This document shows, piece by piece, positions 1-7,714 of a stretch of 30,639 bases of DNA. Where the stretch lies: positions 1 through 30,639 of the forward strand of contig JAYNFX010000015.1 of the NCBI GenBank assembly GCA_038106885.1, in the 5' to 3' direction. The position numbers were made by a program, and so were the translations under genes. How positions within the stretch are numbered: the stretch's first letter is position 1; each line of letters starts with the position of its first letter. Under the pieces are notes generated by a model. The model searched no databases and was not told the DNA's origin. It saw only the letters and a list, made by a program, of their open reading frames with translations. The stretch comes from UBA3537 sp038106885. Lineage in GTDB: Bacteria; Bacteroidota; Bacteroidia; Flavobacteriales; Flavobacteriaceae.

Positions 1-2
1 AT

Positions 3-65
3 GAATTATCAATTTCTTACGATTTCCTAAACAATGATAATTGTTTTGGTTGTCCGGACTATTAA
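3..65 (+). CDS. C-terminal end of an unidentified gene (partial)
   Basis: An open frame enters from the left edge and ends with TAA at 63-65. The last 20 residues would read ELSISYDFLNNDNCFGCPDY, with a CxxC pair near the end. The piece is too short to assign to a family. It ends 39 bases before the HMG-CoA lyase start and there is no convincing promoter in the gap, so it may be the end of an upstream gene in the same transcription unit. It could also be chance, since only 21 codons are visible. Confidence 0.35.
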   Translation, partial: ELSISYDFLNNDNCFGCPDY

Positions 66-104
66 TAAGTCATAATTAAATATTATAAGTCTTCAACTTA
101 TATT

Positions 105-971
105 ATGCCTAAAAAAATTAAAATTATTGAGTGTCCAAGAGATGCTTTGCAAGGTATAAAGACTTTTATTCCAACAGAGCTTAAGATTAATTACATTCAA
201 TCTTTACTCAGAGTTGGTTTTGATACATTAGATTTTGGAAGTTTTGTTTCTCCAAAAGCCATACCTCAAATGCGAGATACAAAAGAAGTTTTAGATAAAC
301 TTTATTTAGGTAGTACTAAAACTAAATTATTGTCAATCGTTGCAAATTTAAGAGGAGCTGAAATGGCTTGCTCGATTGATTCAATAGATTATCTTGGCTT
401 CCCTTTTTCTATTTCTGAAAATTTTCAAATGCGTAATACACATAAAACTATTTCTGAATCTGAGATTGTTTTAAAAGATATATTGGAAATAACTCAAAAA
501 TCAAATAAGAAACTTGTAGTTTATATGTCAATGGCATTTGGTAATCCTTATGGAGATCCTTGGGATGTTGATATTGTTGGTGAGTGGGCTGATCGTTTAC
601 AATCAATGGGAGTTGAAATTCTATCCCTCAGTGATACTATTGGAAGTTCAAAACCGGAATCAATTTCATATCTTTTTTCAAATTTAATACCAAAATTCCC
701 ACATATTGAGTTTGGTGCTCATCTACATACTCATCCTAATTCTTGGTACGAAAAATTGAATGCAGCTTACAAAGCGGGATGCCATAGGTTTGATGGAGCT
801 ATACAGGGATTTGGAGGATGTCCAATGGCAAGTGATTCTTTGACGGGGAATATGCCAACTGAAAAAATAATTTCTTATTTAAATTCAGAAAAAATAAAAA
901 CAAACCTCAATGTGCTAGCTTTTGAAAGTGCGCACAATGAGGCTTCAAAATTATTTTCAAAATTTTCTTAA
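105..971 (+). CDS. Hydroxymethylglutaryl-CoA lyase
   Basis: Probably cleaves 3-hydroxy-3-methylglutaryl-CoA to acetyl-CoA and acetoacetate, the last step of leucine breakdown, in the cytoplasm. The 288 residues form a DRE-TIM-type aldolase barrel of normal length. The N-terminal metal and substrate motif is ECPRDALQ (residues 9-16), close to the usual EvGpRDGLQ. SDTIG lies mid-barrel, the metal-binding HLHTH follows, and the C-terminal signature GFGGCPMASDSLTGNMPTE carries the catalytic cysteine expected of HMG-CoA lyases. The ATG at 105 is the natural start because the conserved N-terminus begins directly after it. The stop codon overlaps that of the convergent TonB receptor gene inside a shared TTAA. 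A related DRE-TIM enzyme such as citramalate synthase is less likely because the GGCP loop is intact. Confidence 0.88.
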   Translation: MPKKIKIIECPRDALQGIKTFIPTELKINYIQSLLRVGFDTLDFGSFVSPKAIPQMRDTKEVLDKLYLGSTKTKLLSIVANLRGAEMACSIDSIDYLGFPFSISENFQMRNTHKTISESEIVLKDILEITQKSNKKLVVYMSMAFGNPYGDPWDVDIVGEWADRLQSMGVEILSLSDTIGSSKPESISYLFSNLIPKFPHIEFGAHLHTHPNSWYEKLNAAYKAGCHRFDGAIQGFGGCPMASDSLTGNMPTEKIISYLNSEKIKTNLNVLAFESAHNEASKLFSKFS

Positions 972-3193
972 AATCTGTATTCAAGACCTCCATACACTCC
1001 AAACGGATGTCCAGGTCTCAAGCCAGCTGGGGCTTTGGCTGCTACATAAGTATTATTAAATAAGTTAATAGCACTACCGGTAATACTTAAGTTATTTTTT
1101 AAGTGATATTTTCCAGAAAAATCAACTACAAAATTTGGGTTTACTCCATTAACTGAGTTAATTGACCCTTTTCCAGCAAATGTTCTAAATGCACCATTTT
1201 GTCTTCCACTAACGTGAATTTCATAGTCATTATGATTTAATGAAATAGAAGCATTAAATTGATGTTTTGCAATGTATGGAAATTCATCACCCTTTGAAAC
1301 TTCACCCCATAAATCCTCATCACTACCAAAATTATTTAAAAATTCAGTATCTGTATATGTATAGCCAAATGTTATCGGTAGTGATATTTTATTATTTTTT
1401 TCTAGAAGATTATAATTTAGCATTAATTCTAATCCTTTGACTTGAGCTTCACCAGCATTAAATTGGTCTAATGATCCACTACCACCACTTGCAGCTAAAT
1501 CACTTCCCAGTAAATTACTGTAGTTGTTAAAGAACAGAACAATTTCACCTCTCAATCCTTTGTAATTAAATCGTGTCCCTAGCTCATAATTAATACTTTC
1601 TTCAGCTTTTTGATCAGGTGAATTTCCGGGTGGTGAAAATCCTTTATGAACACCACCAAATATTGACGTAAGATTGTTGAATTTATAATTTATCCCTAAA
1701 CCAGGAATAAAAAAAGAAATATTATTTTCTCTCGTCGATAATTCGTTACCAGTTCGTTCTGGATCAGAGCTTCCGTAATTATCTCTGCCAAGTTTAATAT
1801 CTTCGTATCTAAAACCTGGAGTTAAAGTAAGATTTTTGTATTTCAACTTGTAAAGGATAGACCCTGCAAATGCTTTTGCGCTGGAAATTCTATTTGCATC
1901 GGTACCCGGATTTGCGTCGTTAGTTAAATTCATAATACCATTTGTAATACTATAACCGTCTTTCCATTGAAAGCGGTCTTCTTCATCGTAATGATAACGT
2001 AGTCCAATTTCCAAGTCATGAAAGATATTTTCATTATTCCAATGAAAATCAAATTTTGTTTGAACTCCATTTGAAATATATTTTCTATTATTTGCTTTTA
2101 CAAGCAGTGCATCGGAATCAGAATTTATATTTCCATTAATAATATTCATATGGTTAGTAAAGCTCTCAGGGTCATCTAATATTGAGCTGATTTTAACCTT
2201 ATCTCCTTCATAAACAACGTCATTCAATTTATACCAATTTCTTGAAAATCCGTTATAATATGCATTTGTATTTATTTTTAAAAAATCTGTAACTTTAATT
2301 TCATGCGTAACTAAAAACTGATTATGTTTATTAGTCATTTTATCCATTTGTGAAGCATCATATCTATCAAATGGGTTTGAATAAAAATCGGAATTATTAA
2401 GACCTAAATATGTTTCATTTGAAACTTCGTCTGAATATTGAAACTTGAATAAAAGTGATTGTTTATATTTTGAATTGTTATCGCTTTTAAATTTAATTTT
2501 AGCGACAACGTCATTTTTATTAAATCCAGTATTTTTATCATTTATTAAATTTTTAAAACCATCAGAATTGTTTTTTAAATACTCAACTACAAATCCTAAT
2601 TTTGATTTTGTAGCTCCTATTTTAAAATGAGTTTGTTGAGTGTTGAAACTACCCATGCTTGTTCTAAGGTTTCCTGATAATTCATCTGGAATAGCAGTAC
2701 TGACCAGGTTAATAGCACCTCCAGTTGTAAATGGGCCGTATTGTATTTGACTACTTCCTTTTAAAATTTCGACAGCTTGCATTCTTGCTATTGATGGAAA
2801 GTAATATGCAGCTGGAGCACTGTATGGAGCTGGAGCTATTAAAACACCATCTTCCATTATTGAAATTTTGGCACTTCTTTCAGGTGACGTTCCGCGTAAG
2901 CTAATATTTGGTCGCAAGCCAAATCCATCTTCTTCGTAAATAGACACACCTGGTACTTCTCTCAGGACTCTATTTATATCAGTATAATTAAATTTGTTTA
3001 ATTCTTTAGATGATATATAGTGTGCTGAACCAGATCTATTTTCAGCAATGTATTTGCTTCCAAACATTACATCAGAGTTTATAAATACTTGCTCAAGATT
3101 TTGAACAGAGTCTAATGGTTTGTTATTGTTTTTGTTTTGGGAATTTGTTATGCCAAAGCATAATAAGGCTAGTAATTTTATATAATATTTCAT
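968..3193 (-). CDS. TonB-dependent outer-membrane receptor, FecA-like
   Basis: Predicted outer-membrane, energy-coupled importer, likely for a ferric chelate. The 741-residue protein starts with a signal peptide (about residues 1-18, ending ITNSQ). The plug domain spans about 50-168, with the FecA-type sequence EEDGFGLRPNISLRG at 87-101, then EDGVLIAPAPY and VEILKGSSQIQYGP. A long beta-barrel follows and the protein ends in phenylalanine (GLEYRF), as outer-membrane barrels do. There is no N-terminal carboxypeptidase-like domain of the SusC kind and no adjacent susD, so polysaccharide uptake is unlikely. The plug resembles receptors annotated as Fe(3+)-dicitrate transporters, but the ligand cannot be read from the sequence. 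It has its own promoter at 3239-3269 and stands alone. Confidence 0.9.
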   Translation of the reverse strand: MKYYIKLLALLCFGITNSQNKNNNKPLDSVQNLEQVFINSDVMFGSKYIAENRSGSAHYISSKELNKFNYTDINRVLREVPGVSIYEEDGFGLRPNISLRGTSPERSAKISIMEDGVLIAPAPYSAPAAYYFPSIARMQAVEILKGSSQIQYGPFTTGGAINLVSTAIPDELSGNLRTSMGSFNTQQTHFKIGATKSKLGFVVEYLKNNSDGFKNLINDKNTGFNKNDVVAKIKFKSDNNSKYKQSLLFKFQYSDEVSNETYLGLNNSDFYSNPFDRYDASQMDKMTNKHNQFLVTHEIKVTDFLKINTNAYYNGFSRNWYKLNDVVYEGDKVKISSILDDPESFTNHMNIINGNINSDSDALLVKANNRKYISNGVQTKFDFHWNNENIFHDLEIGLRYHYDEEDRFQWKDGYSITNGIMNLTNDANPGTDANRISSAKAFAGSILYKLKYKNLTLTPGFRYEDIKLGRDNYGSSDPERTGNELSTRENNISFFIPGLGINYKFNNLTSIFGGVHKGFSPPGNSPDQKAEESINYELGTRFNYKGLRGEIVLFFNNYSNLLGSDLAASGGSGSLDQFNAGEAQVKGLELMLNYNLLEKNNKISLPITFGYTYTDTEFLNNFGSDEDLWGEVSKGDEFPYIAKHQFNASISLNHNDYEIHVSGRQNGAFRTFAGKGSINSVNGVNPNFVVDFSGKYHLKNNLSITGSAINLFNNTYVAAKAPAGLRPGHPFGVYGGLEYRF

Positions 3194-3238
3194 TTATATT
3201 TATTTAGACTAATTTTAAATTAAGTTTAAAATTCAAAG

Positions 3239-3269
3239 CAAATTTAAATATCATTTTTTGTTTTTACAA
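3239..3269 (-). promoter_or_regulatory. Promoter of the TonB receptor gene
   Basis: On the minus strand, TAAATTTG (3246-3239) is an exact match to the Bacteroidota -7 box TAnnTTTG. A TTG (3269-3267) lies 20 bases upstream, the normal spacing. Transcription would start near 3234, giving a leader of about 40 bases before the ATG at 3193. Confidence 0.7.
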
Positions 3270-3334
3270 TATTTATTTAGAATAAATAAAAATAAAAAAC
3301 CTTTATTGATGATTAATTAGCGTAATTAAAGATG

Positions 3335-3362
3335 TTTGCAATGAAAAAAAAGTTTAAATTTG
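3335..3362 (+). promoter_or_regulatory. Promoter of guaB
   Basis: TTTG at 3335-3338 and TAAATTTG at 3355-3362 match the Bacteroidota -33 and -7 elements with 16 bases between them, slightly short of the usual spacing. Transcription would begin near 3367, about 17 bases before the ATG at 3384. The last bases of the -7 box are also the first bases of the dyad at 3360-3389. Confidence 0.6.
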
Positions 3363-3389
3363 CATGCAATTAAACCTAATTGCATGCAA
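3360..3389. promoter_or_regulatory. Perfect dyad / tandem palindromes over the guaB start (putative operator)
   Basis: TTGCATGCAATT (3360-3371) and AATTGCATGCAA (3378-3389) form a perfect 12-bp inverted repeat around AAACCT. Each arm also contains the 10-bp palindrome TTGCATGCAA. The left arm overlaps the -7 box and the predicted transcription start; the right arm contains the guaB ATG. This arrangement suits a repressor site. If transcription started further upstream it could instead fold into an RNA hairpin that hides the start codon. Confidence 0.6.
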
Positions 3390-4856
3390 TCACATAATTC
3401 TAAAATATTTGGTGAAGGTCTAACTTACGACGATGTTCTGTTAATACCAGCGTATTCTGAAGTCTTACCTAGAGAGGTTAGTATAAAAACCAAGTTTACA
3501 AAAAATATTGAATTAAATATTCCAATTGTTTCTGCTGCTATGGATACTGTAACAGAAAGTGCAATGGCAATTGCCATCGCTAGAGAAGGAGGAATTGGTG
3601 TATTACATAAAAACATGACAATTGATCAGCAAGCTACCGAAGTTCGTAAAGTTAAACGTGCTGAAAGTGGAATGATTATAGATCCAGTGACTCTTGATCT
3701 TGATTCAAAAGTTTCGGATGCGAAAAAAAACATGAAAGAGCACCGGATAGGGGGTATACCAATTGTTGACGATAAAGGAATTTTAAAAGGCATAGTTACT
3801 AATAGGGATTTAAGGTTTGAAAAAAATAATGAACGCATGATCACAGAAGTTATGACTTCTGATAACCTTGTTACTACACCAGTTGGAACTTCATTAGAAC
3901 AAGCTGAGGTTATTCTTCAAAAAAATAAAATTGAAAAGTTACCTGTTGTGGATGATGATTATAAACTTGTTGGGCTCATTACATTTAGAGATATTACTAA
4001 ACTAACACAAAAACCAATTTCTAATAAGGACAAATTTGGACGATTACGCGTCGCTGCTGCAATTGGTGTTACACAAGATGCATTGGAAAGAACAAGCGCT
4101 CTTGTGAATTCTGATGTTGATGCAATTGTTATTGACACAGCTCATGGTCACACTAAAGGAGTTGTTGATGTATTAAAAAAAATCAAATCTAATTTTCCTA
4201 ACCTTGATGTTGTTGTTGGTAATATAGCTACTGCTGAAGCTGGAAAATATTTAGTTGAAGCTGGAGCAGATGCTGTAAAAGTCGGTATTGGTCCAGGGTC
4301 AATTTGTACAACGCGAGTAGTTGCAGGGGTTGGATTTCCTCAATTCTCTGCAGTTCTAGAAGTTTCTAAGGCCCTTGAAGGTACTGGAGTTCCAGTAATA
4401 GCTGATGGTGGTATTCGATATACTGGAGATATACCCAAAGCTTTGGCAGCCGGTGCCGATAGTGTTATGCTTGGCTCTCTCCTAGCTGGAACTAAAGAAT
4501 CTCCTGGAGAAACAATTATTTATGAAGGACGTAAATTTAAATCTTACAGGGGAATGGGCTCAGTTGAAGCAATGAAAGAAGGTAGTAAAGATCGTTACTT
4601 TCAAGACGTAGAGGATGATATTAAAAAGCTAGTTCCAGAGGGAATCGTTGGAAGAGTTCCTTACAAAGGGGATCTATTTGAAAGTATACATCAATTTGTT
4701 GGAGGTATTAGAGCAGGTATGGGCTATTGTGGAGCTAAGGATATATCTACATTAAAAAAATCAGGAAAATTTGTAAAAATCACATCCTCCGGAATAAGTG
4801 AAAGTCATCCACATAATGTCATGATTACTAAAGAGGCTCCAAATTATTCAAGATAA
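3384..4856 (+). CDS. guaB: Inosine-5'-monophosphate dehydrogenase
   Basis: Oxidises IMP to XMP with NAD+, the committed step of GMP synthesis. From the ATG at 3384 the protein has 490 residues, the usual length. It begins MQSHNSKIFGEGLTYDDVLL, as in flavobacterial homologues. Two CBS domains are inserted at about residues 100-208. The active-site loop is GPGSICTTRVVAG with the catalytic cysteine near residue 308, followed by ADGGIRYTGDIPKALAAGAD, the YRGMGS phosphate loop and the mobile flap around EGIVGRVPYKG. A longer frame opens with TTG at 3360, but that triplet is the end of the -7 promoter box, so the ATG is preferred. The start codon lies inside a perfect inverted repeat, which suggests specific control of guanine nucleotide synthesis. 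The next gene has its own promoter-like box. Confidence 0.96.
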   Translation: MQSHNSKIFGEGLTYDDVLLIPAYSEVLPREVSIKTKFTKNIELNIPIVSAAMDTVTESAMAIAIAREGGIGVLHKNMTIDQQATEVRKVKRAESGMIIDPVTLDLDSKVSDAKKNMKEHRIGGIPIVDDKGILKGIVTNRDLRFEKNNERMITEVMTSDNLVTTPVGTSLEQAEVILQKNKIEKLPVVDDDYKLVGLITFRDITKLTQKPISNKDKFGRLRVAAAIGVTQDALERTSALVNSDVDAIVIDTAHGHTKGVVDVLKKIKSNFPNLDVVVGNIATAEAGKYLVEAGADAVKVGIGPGSICTTRVVAGVGFPQFSAVLEVSKALEGTGVPVIADGGIRYTGDIPKALAAGADSVMLGSLLAGTKESPGETIIYEGRKFKSYRGMGSVEAMKEGSKDRYFQDVEDDIKKLVPEGIVGRVPYKGDLFESIHQFVGGIRAGMGYCGAKDISTLKKSGKFVKITSSGISESHPHNVMITKEAPNYSR

Positions 4857-4907
4857 TATATTATTTTTTTGGACGTTTTATCTATGATAAAATTATTAAA
4901 CAATATT

Positions 4908-4915
4908 TACATTTG
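4908..4915 (+). promoter_or_regulatory. Promoter -7 box of the parvulin operon
   Basis: TACATTTG matches TAnnTTTG exactly and lies 31 bases before the ATG at 4939. No good TTG is seen at the expected upstream distance. Transcription would start near 4920, which leaves too little leader for the ATG at 4927 and supports the one at 4939. Confidence 0.45.
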
Positions 4916-4938
4916 TTGATTATTAAATGCTAAAGAAT

Positions 4939-6861
4939 ATGCGAAATTTAAATCTATTTATTTGCTTTATATTTTCATTAAATAATCTTTTACACTCACA
5001 AGATTTAAGTTCTAAGATATTGATGTCAATTGATGAGGATAAAATCACTGTAAAAGAATTTTTAAGGGTGTACAATAAAAACTTAGATTTAGTAAAAGAT
5101 CAAAATCAAAAAGAAATTGATTATTATTTAAACTTATATTCAAATTACAGATTAAAATTAAAGGAAGCTAGAGCTTTAAAATATGATCAAAAGCAGGATT
5201 ATATAAAAGAATTTGATTCATACAAAAAGCAGTTATCTAGATCATATTTAACAGATAAGGAAGTTACTGATAATCTTGTCGAAGAAGCATATTACCGTAC
5301 TGCAAATGAGGTTAAAGTTCAGCATATTCTGGTCAAATTAAACCCTGGTCAGGATACATTAGATGCTTATAAAAAAATCAATCTTTTGAAGAAACGTTTC
5401 AATGATGATACTTTTTTAAATCTGAAGTCATCTGTGCATGATGGTAAAGATATATTTGTTGAAGATCTAGGATATTTTTCAGCATTTAAGATGGTTTATG
5501 ATTTTGAAAATGTTGCTTTCAATACCCCAATCAATGAAATCTCAAACCCATTCAAAACTCAGTTTGGATATCATGTTTTAAAGGTTCTTGATAAACGCCC
5601 ATCAAAAGGGTCTGTTCAAGTTTCTCATATTATGATTTCAAATTCGAATTCAACTAAAATAAGTCCCGAAGATAGAATTAACCAGATTTATAATTCAATA
5701 TTAAACGGTGCTTCATTTGAAGATTTAGCTAAACAATTTTCTGACGATAAAAGTTCAGCTTCGAGGGGAGGTTTGATGAACCCCTTCAGTTCAGGAGATA
5801 TAAACTCGGAGATTTTTGTTAATACAGCATTTAATTTGAATTCTATTGGTGATATATCAAAACCAATCAAAACTAAATTCGGTTGGCATATAGTAAAGCT
5901 TATTTCTAAAAATCCAATTAAACCCTTTGATGAAATTAAATTGGATTTGGGACAAAAGATTAAACGTGATTCAAGATCCAGAATCATAAGAAAAAAAATG
6001 ATAGATAAATTAAAACACACTTATAATGTTCTTGAGCCTGGATTGTCACTTATCAATAATGAAATTTCTATAGATCAAAATAAATTTATTTTATCAAATG
6101 GGAATTTAACCAATTCTAGCATATTTATTAAAATTGAAAATAAGTCTTATTATGTTAAAGATTTTTTAGTGTTTTTGAATTCAAATTTCAGATCATACGA
6201 TAAATCAAAAAATATTGAAGATTTTTTAAACAAACAGTATTCAGTTTTCCTTGATCAATCTCTCTTTAATTACAAAAAAGATAATCTAATTAATGAAAAC
6301 CAAGATTATGCTAATGTATTAAAGGAATATGAAGAAGGCTTATTGTTGTTTGATATTATGGAAGAAAAAATATGGAATGGCGCAAAGAATGATACAATAG
6401 GATTAAAGAAATACTATCATTCAAACTTAGATAGTTACAAATCAAAATTCAATATTTTGGCCACGATTATTAATTCCCCAAGCAAAAAATTACTAAAGGA
6501 AGTTTTAAGAGAATTGGATAATGGAATAAGTAGTGATTCAATTATAAAAAAATACAGTAAAAAAAATCTTATAATAAATTCTGGAAAGTTTAATTTAGAT
6601 GATCCCTTGTTACCACAAAATCCAAAGTTTCAGCAAAATATAAACAAACGTAAAATCTACAAACTTCAAACAGGTTATGTTATTGTAAATATTGATGAAG
6701 TTATTCCTTCCAAAATCTTGTCATTTGATGAGGTGAAAGGATCAGTTATTGCTGATTTTCAAACAGTTTTAGAGTCCAAATGGATAGATAAATTAAGATC
6801 TAAGTATAATCTTATTGTTTATAATGATGTGCTTGATGAACTCAAAAGATTTTTAAATTAA
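4939..6861 (+). CDS. Exported peptidyl-prolyl isomerase with two parvulin domains
   Basis: Likely a periplasmic folding factor. The protein has about 640 residues from the ATG at 4939. Another ATG four codons earlier (4927) is possible, but the later one gives a classical signal peptide (MRNLNLFICFIFSLNNLLHSQ) and a normal leader. Numbered from 4927, the first parvulin domain covers about 129-225 (VKVQHILVKL to FGYHVLKVLDK) and the second about 230-328 (VQVSHIMIS, then FSDDKSSASRGGLM, to FGWHIVKLI). The N-terminal and C-terminal parts are helical and charged, as expected of SurA/PpiD-like chaperone regions; the C-terminal 300 residues carry no motif I recognise. It is the first of three consecutive exported isomerase-family genes; the next begins one base after its stop codon. 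Confidence 0.88.
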   Translation: MRNLNLFICFIFSLNNLLHSQDLSSKILMSIDEDKITVKEFLRVYNKNLDLVKDQNQKEIDYYLNLYSNYRLKLKEARALKYDQKQDYIKEFDSYKKQLSRSYLTDKEVTDNLVEEAYYRTANEVKVQHILVKLNPGQDTLDAYKKINLLKKRFNDDTFLNLKSSVHDGKDIFVEDLGYFSAFKMVYDFENVAFNTPINEISNPFKTQFGYHVLKVLDKRPSKGSVQVSHIMISNSNSTKISPEDRINQIYNSILNGASFEDLAKQFSDDKSSASRGGLMNPFSSGDINSEIFVNTAFNLNSIGDISKPIKTKFGWHIVKLISKNPIKPFDEIKLDLGQKIKRDSRSRIIRKKMIDKLKHTYNVLEPGLSLINNEISIDQNKFILSNGNLTNSSIFIKIENKSYYVKDFLVFLNSNFRSYDKSKNIEDFLNKQYSVFLDQSLFNYKKDNLINENQDYANVLKEYEEGLLLFDIMEEKIWNGAKNDTIGLKKYYHSNLDSYKSKFNILATIINSPSKKLLKEVLRELDNGISSDSIIKKYSKKNLIINSGKFNLDDPLLPQNPKFQQNINKRKIYKLQTGYVIVNIDEVIPSKILSFDEVKGSVIADFQTVLESKWIDKLRSKYNLIVYNDVLDELKRFLN

Positions 6862-6862
6862 T

Positions 6863-7714
6863 TTGAAGAAGTTTACTGTTCACATATTAATTTTTTTTCT
6901 TTTTGGATCATGCGATCTTTCAGTAAGAAACTCTGATATTGATGCAATCGCACGTGTTAATAATGTTTATTTGACAATTGATGATATTGACCAAAGTTTA
7001 TTTTATGGCCTTGATAAAAAAGATAGCCTTTTTCAAATTCAAAATGTTATTAATGATTGGGCTACAAAAGCGCTTTTAGAGGATGGAGCACTTGTAAATA
7101 TAAATATTAAAAAACAAGAAGAGTTTGAAAGATTAATACAACAATACAGGAGTGATTTATACACTTCTGCTTACTTAGAGGGATTAGTTAAAAATAATCT
7201 AGACACTATAATTTTAGATTATCAATATGAAGAAATATATAAACAAAATAAAGAATTATTCGTTTTAAAGGAAGACTTAATTAAACTTCGTTATGTTAAT
7301 CACGAAGAGAGTATGCCCAATGCAAGTGATATTAAGCGTAGATTTAAAAGGTATAATTTTGAGGATCAAGCAATTTTAGATACAATATCAATTCAATTTA
7401 ATTCATTTTTCCTGAACGATTCAGTATGGATTAAATCTGAAGATGTTTTAAAAAAAATCAATCCATTGACTAAAGGCTTTAATAAAGTTTTATTAAAAAA
7501 ATTAAATTTTATACAACTCAAAGATTCATTAGGGTTATATTTGATTCAAGTTAATGATATTATCGAAGCTGGTGATCAAGCACCAATATCTTATGTTCTT
7601 CCTACAATAAAACAAATTATTTTGAATAGAAGGAAACTCAAACTAGTAAATCAATTAAAAAGTGAAATTGTAAATGATGCCATTAAAAATAAAAAATTTG
7701 AAATATACAATTAA
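6863..7714 (+). CDS. Lipoprotein related to SurA/PpiC isomerases, without a clear rotamase domain
   Basis: A 283-residue protein that starts with TTG one base after the preceding stop codon. No in-frame ATG occurs before the mature region, and the TTG start gives a normal lipoprotein signal with lipobox FGSC (cysteine at residue 17), so it should be lipid-anchored in the periplasm. The region after the signal (ARVNNVYLTIDDIDQSL) resembles the start of SurA-type chaperone domains. The usual parvulin landmarks, HIL near the front and FGYHIIKL near the end, are not seen. It may therefore be a chaperone-only or degenerate member that works with the two flanking double-parvulin proteins. Its 3' end overlaps the next gene by up to 41 bases, so the three are probably translated together. 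Confidence 0.7.
   Translation: MKKFTVHILIFFLFGSCDLSVRNSDIDAIARVNNVYLTIDDIDQSLFYGLDKKDSLFQIQNVINDWATKALLEDGALVNINIKKQEEFERLIQQYRSDLYTSAYLEGLVKNNLDTIILDYQYEEIYKQNKELFVLKEDLIKLRYVNHEESMPNASDIKRRFKRYNFEDQAILDTISIQFNSFFLNDSVWIKSEDVLKKINPLTKGFNKVLLKKLNFIQLKDSLGLYLIQVNDIIEAGDQAPISYVLPTIKQIILNRRKLKLVNQLKSEIVNDAIKNKKFEIYN

Noticed and set aside
3360..3383. TTG at 3360 as the guaB start, adding eight residues
   Set aside because: The triplet is part of the -7 promoter box and the operator-like dyad; homologues start at the residue encoded by the ATG at 3384.
4853..4892. Terminators after guaB: palindrome ATAATATATTAT followed by T7, and TTTTATC-TAT-GATAAAA
   Set aside because: Both stems consist almost wholly of A and T, have no or a very short loop, and the second lacks a T tail; not strong enough to call.
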